Position numbers and translations under genes: made by a program. Positions 17,900-26,367 of a stretch of 64,000 nucleotides of DNA are shown piece after piece. Source of the DNA: JANXZS01 sp963797255 (GTDB taxonomy: Bacteria > Acidobacteriota > Terriglobia > Terriglobales > Acidobacteriaceae); NCBI GenBank assembly GCA_963797255.1, contig CAWCOV010000019.1:496001-560000 (forward strand), read 5' to 3'. The notes beneath the pieces were generated by a model. It was not told the DNA's origin, did no database searches, and saw only the letters and a program-made list of their open reading frames with translations. Each line of letters starts with the position of its first letter. The first letter of the stretch is position 1.

Positions 17900-18451
17900 A
17901 TGTCCGCCTCCGTGCCAAGGATTCGTTCCACCACCGTTTTGTGCGTTCGGCGCAACAACAGCGTGGTGATGGCTGCTGACGGGCAAGTCACTCTAGGCGA
18001 AAGCGTTATCAAGCACTCCGCGCGCAAAATCCGACGCCTGTACCAGGACAAGATTCTGGCGGGATTTGCCGGGTCAACGGCGGACGCATTCTCACTCTTC
18101 AGCCGTTTCGAGTCAAAGCTGGAGCAGTATGCCGGGAACCTCGGCCGCTCGGCGGTGGAACTTGCCAAGGATTGGCGCACGGACAAGATGTTGCGGAACC
18201 TTGAAGCTTTGCTGGTGGTTGCGGATTTGCAACAAACATTCCTCATCAGCGGTTCCGGCGACGTCATCGAACCAGATGAAGGGATTGCAGCCATTGGCAG
18301 CGGCGGATCGTATGCCCTGGCGTCGGCGCGCGCGCTGTTTGAGAACACCGAGCTTCCGGCTCGCGATATTGCGGAAAAGTCTCTGCGCATCGCCGGGCAA
18401 ATCTGTATCTACACGAACGACAAGATCACGATCGAAGAACTGCACGCTTAG
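17900..18451 (+). CDS. hslV: ATP-dependent protease peptidase subunit HslV
   Basis: Proteasome-like threonine protease that assembles with HslU. The mature N-terminus is the TT of RIRSTTVLCVRR, where Thr is the nucleophile, followed by VVMAADGQVTLGESVIKHSARKI-type sequence and an intact GAGTADAF-like FAGSTADAFSL. ATG 17900 gives 183 residues with a short propeptide, the family norm. An in-frame ATG at 17789 would add 37 residues of low-complexity sequence and cannot be excluded. hslU begins 41 bp after the stop, so they form the usual operon. Confidence 0.94.
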   Translation: MSASVPRIRSTTVLCVRRNNSVVMAADGQVTLGESVIKHSARKIRRLYQDKILAGFAGSTADAFSLFSRFESKLEQYAGNLGRSAVELAKDWRTDKMLRNLEALLVVADLQQTFLISGSGDVIEPDEGIAAIGSGGSYALASARALFENTELPARDIAEKSLRIAGQICIYTNDKITIEELHA

Positions 18452-18492
18452 AGGGCTCCGAGTAGCGCCCCAGGCCCACAAGGAGCAGGCAT

Positions 18493-20028
18493 ATGGCCAT
18501 CTATTTACCAGGAACGGCGGAAGATCAGGAACTCGCACTTGAGGACCTGACACCGCGAGAGATTGTTGCGGAACTCGACAAGCACGTCGTAGGGCAAAGT
18601 GCGGCCAAGCGGGCCGTCGCAGTTGCGTTGCGGAATCGCATGCGCCGGCAGAAACTCGCCCCGGATCTCGCGGATGAGATCATGCCGAAGAACATCATCA
18701 TGATCGGACCCACGGGGGTGGGGAAGACGGAAATCGCCCGCCGCCTTGCGAAGCTTACAAATTCGCCATTTCTCAAGGTGGAGGCCTCGAAATTTACCGA
18801 GGTCGGCTACGTTGGCCGCGACGTCGAATCCATGATCCGCGATCTTGTTGAGATTGCGATAGATATGGTTCGTGAGGAGAAGCTGGAAGAAGTAGAAGAC
18901 AAGGCGGAGCTGAACGCGGAAGAGAAGCTGCTGGATCTTTTGCTTCCACCTCTCGTCGCTGGTGCCACTCCGCAAACTCCATCGCAGCCGAACTTGGATG
19001 GCGGCACTCTTACTTTTCCTGCTCCTGCAAATGATTCCCATACTCGGAGTCGCGAAAAGCTCCGCCAGCAGTTCCGGGAAGGTCGACTGGATGATCGGGT
19101 TGTCGAAATCGATGTCCGCGAGAAAAACGCACCGTCTTTCGAAATCATCTCCAACCAGGGCGTTGAAGAGATGGACATCAACCTCAAAGACATCCTGCCA
19201 AGCATTTTTGGAGCGCGGACCAAGAAACGCAAGCTGAAGGTGGGAGAAGCATTCGAATACCTGGTGCAGGAAGAGGAGAGCCGCTTGATCGATGCGGACC
19301 AGGTCAACCGCACCGCCACAGAGCGGGTGGAGAACTCCGGCATCATTTTTCTGGATGAGATCGACAAGATCGCTGGACGCGAAGGCGGACATGGTCCGGA
19401 CATTTCGCGCGAAGGCGTTCAACGCGACATTCTGCCCATTGTTGAGGGCACCACGGTAAACACACGCTACGGTATGGTTCGAACAGATCACATCCTGTTC
19501 ATCGCGGCAGGGGCCTTTCACGTTTCCAAGCCCAGCGATTTGATCCCTGAACTGCAGGGCCGCTTTCCTATCCGTGTCGAACTTCAATCTCTGACGGTGG
19601 AAGATTTTATCCGCATTCTCACCGAGCCAAAATCGTCTCTGACGAAGCAATACTCCGCACTACTCGAGACCGAGGGGCTGAAGCTGGAATTTACTACCGC
19701 CTCAATTGAAGAGATGGCGCGCTTCGCATTCAGCGTAAATGAAGCGACGGAAAACATCGGTGCGCGACGCTTGCACACGATTATGGAACGAGTACTGGAC
19801 GAGATTAGTTTCGTCGCGCCGGATCTGACGAAAGCGCACAAGACGGATTCATCGATTGACTTGGTGGCTGCGGCCCAGGAGAACGGGGCGACCGTCCCAC
19901 TACCCGTGAGCGAACGCCTGAACGGTTCTGGTCAGCCGGAAATGGCAGTTGTCATTACTCCGGAATACGTTCGCCTTATGGTCGCTTCAATCGTTAAGGA
20001 TCAAGACCTGTCGCGCTACATTCTCTAG
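18493..20028 (+). CDS. hslU: HslVU protease ATPase subunit HslU
   Basis: AAA+ unfoldase of the HslVU protease, 511 residues. Walker A is GPTGVGKT at residues 72-79, followed by the family-specific FLKVEASKFTEVGYVGRDVE pore/sensor region. A long intermediate (I) domain follows (about residues 110-270, containing a Pro/Thr-rich insert at DGGTLTFPAPAN). Walker B is IIFLDEIDKIAGR. The protein ends in DLSRYIL, the C-terminal tail that docks into HslV. The ribosome binding site AAGGAG lies 10 bp before ATG. Operon with hslV. Confidence 0.97.
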   Translation: MAIYLPGTAEDQELALEDLTPREIVAELDKHVVGQSAAKRAVAVALRNRMRRQKLAPDLADEIMPKNIIMIGPTGVGKTEIARRLAKLTNSPFLKVEASKFTEVGYVGRDVESMIRDLVEIAIDMVREEKLEEVEDKAELNAEEKLLDLLLPPLVAGATPQTPSQPNLDGGTLTFPAPANDSHTRSREKLRQQFREGRLDDRVVEIDVREKNAPSFEIISNQGVEEMDINLKDILPSIFGARTKKRKLKVGEAFEYLVQEEESRLIDADQVNRTATERVENSGIIFLDEIDKIAGREGGHGPDISREGVQRDILPIVEGTTVNTRYGMVRTDHILFIAAGAFHVSKPSDLIPELQGRFPIRVELQSLTVEDFIRILTEPKSSLTKQYSALLETEGLKLEFTTASIEEMARFAFSVNEATENIGARRLHTIMERVLDEISFVAPDLTKAHKTDSSIDLVAAAQENGATVPLPVSERLNGSGQPEMAVVITPEYVRLMVASIVKDQDLSRYIL

Positions 20029-20046
20029 GCGGACCTTACGTCCGCC
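20028..20046 (+). terminator. Hairpin after hslU
   Basis: GGCGGAC (20028-20034), loop CTTAC, GTCCGCC (20040-20046): perfect stem starting at the hslU stop codon. A second small hairpin (CGAGA-TAAC-TCTCG) follows at once. No T-run, so termination is not certain. Confidence 0.4.
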
Positions 20047-20077
20047 CGAGATAACTCTCGTTCGCGCAGACTCAGAA

Positions 20078-20626
20078 TCACATTAGATATTCGGGATCCT
20101 TTCGAGCTGGAAATGCTCCGGGACTACGCTTCGAGAGCTCTTCACGCACGAGTGTGAGCCCGTAGATGCACCGCTCGAAGTATTTCGATAGCCGGGCAAA
20201 GAGCGCAGCTTCGTTCGCGTATTCGAACAAGTCAAATTTCGAAACAATGTAGTAACTCTCTTTACCTGCACGCACCATTTCTACAAAACTCTCGCGTTGC
20301 CGGGAGCGCCATAGATGCATCGACTCGGGGTACATTCCCGTGAGGAATAGCGTGTAGTCGCCGATATGCTTTCGTATTTCGCGTTCAGCGCCGAAAGAGG
20401 ACGCGGTACCGTGAACAGGGTCTGACGCGATCAGCATTTCTCCGACCTCTCTGAGCGGGCGGCCATGGGCATCGAGAACAGGGTAGAGGCGCTCGCTGTT
20501 ACTGAAGTCGACGAGCAATCCGGAAACGTAGCCTTCGAGCTCGCGATCGAAAATTCCAATCTGCTCGTAGGTATTCGTAACCAACTCCTGGAAGAGTTGA
20601 CGCAAGGGATGCTCTGCAGGAACCAT
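20078..20626 (-). CDS. Hypothetical protein
   Basis: Soluble protein of 182 residues, no signal peptide or membrane helix, function unknown. The start is set at the ATG at 20626 because GGAGGTGGG lies just upstream; an upstream in-frame start (20662) lacks this. The sequence begins MVPAEHPLRQLFQELVTNTY and has mixed helical segments (QIGIFDRELEGYVSGLLVDF, SESFVEMVRAGKESYYIVSK-like) with several aromatic residues near the C-terminus. It has the look of conserved Acidobacteria-specific proteins, but I recognise no domain. It is convergent with hslU and lies downstream of the ribokinase gene on the same strand, after 230 bp with a palindrome. Confidence 0.75.
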   Translation of the reverse strand: MVPAEHPLRQLFQELVTNTYEQIGIFDRELEGYVSGLLVDFSNSERLYPVLDAHGRPLREVGEMLIASDPVHGTASSFGAEREIRKHIGDYTLFLTGMYPESMHLWRSRQRESFVEMVRAGKESYYIVSKFDLFEYANEAALFARLSKYFERCIYGLTLVREELSKRSPGAFPARKDPEYLM

Positions 20627-20790
20627 TTGCCCACCTCCGCTGGAAACGGGGTTCGAACGCAACTGACTCTACCTGTTGGAATGCGAGGATACCTTTTAAG
20701 TCGCTTCGCTCAGCAAGAAAATATTCATGAGCGTAACTTTATTAGCACTCCGCAAAGGTGGCTGCGATTCTTTCCAACGACGGTTGCGAT

Positions 20791-20807
20791 TTTATCCGGC
20801 GGATAAA
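20791..20807. repeat. Palindrome upstream of the 20626 hypothetical gene
   Basis: TTTATCC (20791-20797), GGC, GGATAAA (20801-20807): perfect 7-bp arms with a 3-bp spacer, 165 bp before the start of the hypothetical gene and 50 bp after the ribokinase stop. No T-run on either side; operator-like. Confidence 0.35.
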
Positions 20808-20856
20808 CCGGCGTTATCTCGGATGGTTACTGATGGGTGAGGCGCACAAAGGGCAG

Positions 20857-21783
20857 CTAATTTGAGCGCTGCCGTCGCAGGAATGCTTCAACCTCTTTGT
20901 AAGACGGCATGGAGGGTTGTGCTCCCGCACGCGTAACGGATATCGCGGCGACGGCGCACGCGAATTGCGCAGCCTCCTCCGGATTCATGCCGCGCACAAG
21001 CGCCATCGCAAACGCTCCATTGAATGCATCTCCGGCGGCAGTGGTGTCTACCGGTTTTACTTTGAAGCCCTTCACAGCAAGATGCGCAGTATCTTTTCCT
21101 GCGAGATAGACACCCTTTGCGCCAAGCTTCAGGACTACGTTTCGAACTCCCACCGACAAGATGCGATCCGCGATAGCGTCAACGCCGCTATTCTCACCGG
21201 CATCCGCGAGCAATGCCGCACTTTCGGTTTCGTTCGGCGTGAGCCAGGTGACACTCCGAAGAAGCTTTCGAGACAGACGCGTTGCAGGAGCGGGATCGAG
21301 CATTAACGGAACTCCCGCCTTACTCGTGATCGTCGCCAGGTGTTCCACGGTAGCCATCGGAATCTCGAGCTGAGCCAGAACGATGGCAGCGTTTTCGATT
21401 CGACTGCGATAACGGTCCAGGTCATCAGGATTCATCTGCCCATTTGCACCCGGCACCACGACGATGGAATTCTGTCCATCCATGTCCGTTGTAATCAAGG
21501 CGACGCCCGAGGAACCCGACGCCCGGCGAACACAATTTGTACGAACGCCTGCAGACTTCAGTCCTTCCAGCAATTCCGGACCGAACGAATCCGTTCCCAC
21601 CTTTCCGATCATTGTTACGGGGGCACCGAGGCGCGACGCCGCGACCGCCTGGTTCGCTCCTTTGCCGCCAAAAAATGTTTGGAAGGAGTGGCCATGCAGG
21701 GTCTCACCCTGTTGCGGAATCCGTGCGGAATTCGCAACGAGATCGAGATTGATGCTTCCGACGACGACAATTTCTTTTGGCAT
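20857..21783 (-). CDS. rbsK: Ribokinase (PfkB family)
   Basis: Phosphorylates ribose at O5, 308 residues. N-terminal VVGSINLDLVANSARIPQQG matches the ribokinase opening with the substrate-binding Asn-Asp. GKGANQAVAASRLG is the first PfkB signature, and VDTTAAGDAFNGAFAMAL the second, with the catalytic Asp and the anion hole. GKVGTDSFG and the C-terminal RAGAQPSMPSYKEV are also typical of ribokinase. It starts 2 bp after the stop of the transporter gene, so the sugar is probably taken up by that transporter and phosphorylated here. Confidence 0.93.
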   Translation of the reverse strand: MPKEIVVVGSINLDLVANSARIPQQGETLHGHSFQTFFGGKGANQAVAASRLGAPVTMIGKVGTDSFGPELLEGLKSAGVRTNCVRRASGSSGVALITTDMDGQNSIVVVPGANGQMNPDDLDRYRSRIENAAIVLAQLEIPMATVEHLATITSKAGVPLMLDPAPATRLSRKLLRSVTWLTPNETESAALLADAGENSGVDAIADRILSVGVRNVVLKLGAKGVYLAGKDTAHLAVKGFKVKPVDTTAAGDAFNGAFAMALVRGMNPEEAAQFACAVAAISVTRAGAQPSMPSYKEVEAFLRRQRSN

Positions 21784-21785
21784 GA

Positions 21786-22781
21786 TCAGCGGCTGAACAA
21801 CGGTGCAACAGCGATGGCGGTAAGCCCAACGATGAAGAAGACAAACATCAACGGAAGCAACCTGCGGGCCCCTGCAGGAGCATCGCTAAACTCCTTCCAC
21901 ACAAAAACTCCCCAGATAGCTGAGATCAATGTTGCGCCCTGTCCGATCGCATAGGAAACGGCAGGACCAACCAGGTGCGCATTCGACGCCACAAAGCTGA
22001 GCATCGCGCCCGTGCACCAGATAAATCCACCCACCACTCCCCACACGTGAAACGACGGACGCGCAGCCACGTATTGCTGCATTGGAACGGCGCGCTCCTC
22101 AGTGAGTGGTTTGCGCATCAAGTACAAGTTGGAAGGGATCGCACAGACCAGCACTCCCAAAGCGAAACAAAATGTTACCGAGTAAGGACTAAGTCTCGAG
22201 GGACCGGAACCAGCCTTAGCCACGAATGGGTAGAAGAGGCCCATGAGCACGCCCGCGATAAGGCTGATTTGCACGCCTTTTTTCCCGACGGCTTTCCGCA
22301 CAATCTCTCGACGTTGATAAGCCATTGCATCCACTACAATCGCCAGCACGACAAAGATCAGTCCGCCAAATAGCAGCAGTGGATTTCCCTGTGGAGCGAG
22401 GATGTAATTCAGAAGGACGCCGATTACCAGTGCGAGACCAATCCCAACCGGGAAGGCCACGGCCAGGCCAGCGATCTCAATCGCAGCGACCAATAGCAAG
22501 TTGGCGATGTTGAAGATGACTCCGCCCAAGACAGCGAATCCGATATGACGCGCGTCCGCTTGTGAAAGGCTTTGCAAAAACGATGAGGTGGCGGCTCCAT
22601 GGCTGCCCAGCGAAAATCCCCAGGCAATGCTTCCGAGCAAAAGTCCCGCGACATAGTCCCAATAGAACAGTTGAAAGGGAAAACCCGGTGTGAGCTTCAT
22701 AGTGTTGGCCCACGATCCCCAGCACAGCATGCTGCCCAACATAAAGAACAGGGCAATCCCATACGTTTCCGGTTGATACAC
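21786..22781 (-). CDS. GRP/DMT-type sugar transporter
   Basis: Ten-helix membrane protein, 331 residues, of the drug/metabolite transporter superfamily, closest in pattern to the GRP (glucose/ribose porter) and ureide-permease-like proteins: an N-terminal YGIALFFMLGSMLCWGSWAN, then internal FNIANLLLVAAIEIAGLAVA. The family moves sugars or related small polar molecules by secondary transport. It sits directly upstream of rbsK with a 2-bp gap, which points to ribose or a nucleoside-derived sugar as substrate. The ATG at 22781 is followed by a normal first helix. Confidence 0.85.
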   Translation of the reverse strand: MYQPETYGIALFFMLGSMLCWGSWANTMKLTPGFPFQLFYWDYVAGLLLGSIAWGFSLGSHGAATSSFLQSLSQADARHIGFAVLGGVIFNIANLLLVAAIEIAGLAVAFPVGIGLALVIGVLLNYILAPQGNPLLLFGGLIFVVLAIVVDAMAYQRREIVRKAVGKKGVQISLIAGVLMGLFYPFVAKAGSGPSRLSPYSVTFCFALGVLVCAIPSNLYLMRKPLTEERAVPMQQYVAARPSFHVWGVVGGFIWCTGAMLSFVASNAHLVGPAVSYAIGQGATLISAIWGVFVWKEFSDAPAGARRLLPLMFVFFIVGLTAIAVAPLFSR

Positions 22782-23093
22782 TCGTCCCTCCCGGCGAAGA
22801 GTGCCGCTTCACATAAGTATCATTTGAGGTTGACGCTCTCGAAGTCTCGACAAATATAGGCTCGCCCTCCACCGAGGTCAACGACTCTGATTCAGAATTG
22901 GAGTTGCAGTCTGCTCGACGTCAGACAGGAGCCCAATCGCTTTTCTACCTGGTCACGAGTGCGCTATTGCTACCAGAGTAGCGTTTTGAACGCGGGTGCA
23001 AAACGCACGGAAACAACACTTGTCCGTGATTCAAGACACACCTGTTTGCGCAAATCTCGTAGAAATCGCACTTTAGATGGGCTATGCTGAATT
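22782..23093. other. Intergenic region, divergent promoters
   Basis: 312 bp between the divergent sugar-transporter gene and the metal-efflux operon. It must hold promoters for both. I could not fix a convincing -35/-10 pair, sigma-54 site or TGACA box. A short dyad, GCTAC-CAGA-GTAGC, lies around 22970-22983. Confidence 0.4.
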
Positions 23094-23462
23094 GTGAAGT
23101 TTTTGTCCAATCTCGGTGCGCTGTTACTACTGAACATCATTTGTTTGTCGCCCGTAGTGGCCTGCATGGCCCCGGACGCGCAGATGAGCGCTGCCGAACG
23201 TGCTTGCTGCCACATCATGAAAAATGAATGTGGACAAATGCGGATGCCTGCTTCGCATGGTTGTTGCCAAAAGGTATTGCCGAACATCAGCGTGGTTGCG
23301 CTCGACAGGAAAGCCTTAATTCATCCTGCCGGCACAGACTTTGTGAAGGTAATGGCGACCGACCTTTTTAACCAGCAAAGATTATCGCCTGAACTCAACT
23401 CCGATCCAAGCGCCTCTCCACCCGGACATTTTGTACCCACCATTTCCAATCTAAGAATCTAG
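23094..23462 (+). CDS. Small Cys/Met-rich secreted protein leading a metal-efflux operon
   Basis: 122 residues from a GTG start. A signal peptide (MKFLSNLGALLLLNIICLSP) is followed by a compact region dense in Cys, Met and His: ACMAPDAQMSAAERACCHIM, then NECGQMRMPASHGCCQK. Two CC pairs, single Cys and several Met/His residues suggest a periplasmic metal-binding (copper or silver) peptide. The C-terminal half is Pro/Ser rich and carries no known domain. It is followed within 80 bp by cusC, cusB and cusA on the same strand. I infer a metal chaperone or sensor role from composition and position only. Confidence 0.72.
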   Translation: MKFLSNLGALLLLNIICLSPVVACMAPDAQMSAAERACCHIMKNECGQMRMPASHGCCQKVLPNISVVALDRKALIHPAGTDFVKVMATDLFNQQRLSPELNSDPSASPPGHFVPTISNLRI

Positions 23463-23538
23463 AACTCTCCCGTCATTTCATCGCGAGTGCGCATTTGCGC
23501 GTTGCGCTGCATTTGTCTTTGAGACAGGAGAGTTTTCC

Positions 23539-24797
23539 GTGAAATCCCTATGCATGATATGCACCCTTTTTCTACTGGTGCCCGGCACTCTTTATATGCG
23601 CAACACAGTTACCTGCCGGCGACGCCGCTCAAGACGCTGCTGGCTGAGGCCGAAGCCCAGAATAGCCAGATCGCGTCGGCGGATCTTGGTTGGAAAGCTT
23701 CGACCTACGTCGCACGCCAGGCAACAAGCTTGCCCGACCCGACGTTCTCCGTTCAAACATTAAGCGTTGGCAGCCCGGTGCCGTTCGCGGGATTCAGCAA
23801 CAGCGACTTTGCCTATATCGGTTTTGGCGCTTCGCAGGATTTGCCGTACCCGGGAAAGCGCAAACTCAAGGGAGACGTCGCAGATCGCGAGGCCCAAACG
23901 CAGAAATCCAATGCGCTTGTGGTGCGCTCGTCCGTCGCCGAGCAGGTGAAATTGCTGTATCTGCGGCTCGCCTATTCGGACGCAGCACTCGCCATTCTTC
24001 ATCAGACGGACGAAGTGCTGCAGTCGACGATCAAGGACGCGCTGTCCCGCTACTCCCTTGGTCAAGGCAGCCAGTCAGGGGTGATAAAAGCGCAGTTGGA
24101 GCACACCAAAATTCTCCGCGAAGTGACAATGCATCACGGAGAGGTGGGACAGTTGCAAGCAGATTTGAAACAACTCCTCCATCGACCGCAAGATTCCCCC
24201 GACATCGTGGCAGAGCCGCTTACGCTCACTTCCTTCCAGAAAAATCAGTCTGAGTTGCAAGATATTTTGCGTAAACAGAATCCGTCACTTCTCATGGATT
24301 CAGCTGTGGTTGAAAAACAAAACGCACAGTTGGCAGAAATCAAAAGTCATTCGAAACCAGACTTCAATGTCGGATACACCTTCCAGTTAACTGGCAGCGA
24401 TTACCGCGACTACTACATGCTCACCGTTGGTATGCGGTTTCCTCGCAGGGGCAGAGCTTCTGCGGAAGCTTCAGAGGCAGCCGAAACGATGAATCGGAAT
24501 AGGAGAGACCTCGACTCCGATACGCAAATGAAGTTCGCCGACCTGCAGAAACAATATGTAGCCGTAACAAGCACTGCCGAACTTATGGACGAGTACAAGA
24601 ATGGTCTCATTCCACAATCGGAAGCCGCGTTTCGTTCTGAGCAGGGCGCATACCAGGCTAACAAACAAGAGTTTGCGCCGGTTCTTTCTTCGCTGATGGA
24701 CCTTTTAACAATGGAGCACGATTATCAGGAGGCCCTCTTCAACCACGAGACGGCATTAGTTCGCATTGAAACGTTGACCGGCGAGGCACTGCGATGA
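23539..24797 (+). CDS. cusC: CusC-like TolC-family outer-membrane channel, frameshifted in the signal peptide
   Basis: Outer-membrane channel of a heavy-metal RND pump. The true start is GTG 23539, behind GGAGAG, giving MKSLCMICTLFLLVPGTLY, a good signal peptide. The reading must then change frame at about 23591-23600 to enter AQHSYLPATPLKTLLAEAEA and the OEP repeats (SLPDPTFSVQTLSVGSPVPF, GASQDLPYPGKRKLKGDVAD, RYSLGQGSQSGVIKAQLEHT). The two frames together give about 418 residues. The downstream frame alone could start at ATG 23550, but that loses the signal peptide. The stop overlaps the cusB start (ATGA). Confidence 0.87.
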
Positions 24798-26365
24798 AGA
24801 AGACCGGAGCAAATTATGTGCTGATTACATCCATAGTATGGGCCGCAATTCTCGCCTGCGTTCTTCTCTATTTTCTTCGTCGTCACGAGGTCCGCACGGC
24901 AACAACAGAGGCCTCTTCTACGCCAATGCTCGCGGTTGGCCCGGAGGCTTCTACATCTGCTGTAGAAAAACCATCAACAGTCAAAGCGGAGATGCCTCTC
25001 TCTCCAATTCAACTTACACCGCAGCAAATCCAGCGCATCGGGGTCATGACCGGGTTTCCCCAGTACAAACAATTGGATGATGACCTGCGTGCCAGCGGCA
25101 CCGTCGCCATTAACGACCGGCTTTTGTCGTATGTGCAGGTCCGCTTCTCCGGCTACATACGCAGAGTATTTGCGAATGCTACGTATCAATACGTCAAGAA
25201 AGGTCAGCCTTTATTCACCATCTACAGCCCTGACCTGGTAGCAACACAACAGGAATTTCTTCTGGCACGAGAGAACCAGCGCGCGCTTAGTCGCAGCTCT
25301 ATCGGCGACGTTGCGTCCGATGCGGGAGCCCTTTCAACCGCGGCAGAACGGCGCCTTGAACAATGGGAAGTACCCGCCAGCGAACTTGATGAGTTAAAGC
25401 GCACAGGCAAAGTCATTCCCGATCTAACTATCCAGTCTCCGGCATCGGGATATGTAATCGAGAGAAACGCCTTGCCCAATATGTTCGCGGAACCCTCGAC
25501 TCGGCTCTACACCATCGCCGATCTTTCGCGCGTTTGGGTGAATGCCCAGGTATTTCAAAATGACGTGGGCAGATTGAAACCGGGAGACCCATCCGAGATC
25601 ACGGTGGATGCCTATCCGCAGAAAATCTTCCGTGGAAAAGTCGAAGAAGTATTGCCCCAAGTCGATATGACTACGCGCACCGTTCAGGTTCGCTTATCTA
25701 TCGATAACTCTGGTCTTCTTTTAAAGCCCGGCATGTTTGTGAACGTGCAGCTGAAGTCTTCTCTTGGCCGGCGGCTGGTCGTTCCGGCATCTGCTGTCTT
25801 CCAGACGGGTACGAAGCAGGTTATTTTCCTGAACAAAGGGGACGGCCGAATCGAGCCGAAAGATGTCGCAATCGGGCCGCGTGTTGGCGACGATGTTGTG
25901 ATCCTGAGCGGTCTGGATGCGCACCAGTCAATTGTTATTTCAGCGAATTTCCTCATCGATTCCGAGAGCCAGTTACAAGCTGCATCCGGTCAGAGTTCAG
26001 CCGCACCTACGCCTGCGATGGCTGTCGGTGCGACGAGCGGCGAGCAGGTGACGATTGATTTCACGGTCAATCAAAACCAACTCCACAAAGGTGCAAACGC
26101 AGTCCAGGTAAAGGTAACCAATAGCCATGGCGCGCCGGTTCCAGACGCTGATGTCACGGTGACATCCTTCATGGCTGCGATGCCTGCAATGGGCATGGCT
26201 GCGGTTCAAAATTCCTCACGCCTTTCCAGCGCGGGTGGTGGACTTTATCGAGGTTCGATTGAGCTTCCTACCGGAGGACTCTGGCAGCTGACGATCTCTG
26301 TAAAACATGGAGATACTCCGCTGGCAACGAAGCAACTGCGCATGAACGCCGATGGAGGGATGTAA
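24794..26365 (+). CDS. cusB: CusB-like membrane-fusion protein with C-terminal YtkA-like domain
   Basis: Periplasmic adaptor of a heavy-metal RND pump, 523 residues. It has an N-terminal membrane anchor (about residues 7-28). The CusB core includes IQLTPQQIQRIGVMTGFPQY, VRFSGYIRRVFANATYQYVK with KGQPLFTIYSPDLVATQQEF, PASGYVIERNALPNMFAEPS, and the barrel segment LLLKPGMFVNVQLKSSLGRR. Residues from about 415 on form an extra domain, VTIDFTVNQNQLHKGANAVQ...GLWQLTISVKHGD, matching the YtkA/FixH-like beta-sandwich. This Met-rich domain (FMAAMPAMGMAAVQ) may bind copper before hand-off to CusA. Operon position cusC-cusB-cusA. Confidence 0.92.
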   Translation: MKKTGANYVLITSIVWAAILACVLLYFLRRHEVRTATTEASSTPMLAVGPEASTSAVEKPSTVKAEMPLSPIQLTPQQIQRIGVMTGFPQYKQLDDDLRASGTVAINDRLLSYVQVRFSGYIRRVFANATYQYVKKGQPLFTIYSPDLVATQQEFLLARENQRALSRSSIGDVASDAGALSTAAERRLEQWEVPASELDELKRTGKVIPDLTIQSPASGYVIERNALPNMFAEPSTRLYTIADLSRVWVNAQVFQNDVGRLKPGDPSEITVDAYPQKIFRGKVEEVLPQVDMTTRTVQVRLSIDNSGLLLKPGMFVNVQLKSSLGRRLVVPASAVFQTGTKQVIFLNKGDGRIEPKDVAIGPRVGDDVVILSGLDAHQSIVISANFLIDSESQLQAASGQSSAAPTPAMAVGATSGEQVTIDFTVNQNQLHKGANAVQVKVTNSHGAPVPDADVTVTSFMAAMPAMGMAAVQNSSRLSSAGGGLYRGSIELPTGGLWQLTISVKHGDTPLATKQLRMNADGGM

Positions 26366-26367
26366 TT

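Noticed and set aside
18505..19650. Long antisense open frame inside hslU
   Set aside because: Shadow frame; HslU motifs are intact on the plus strand.
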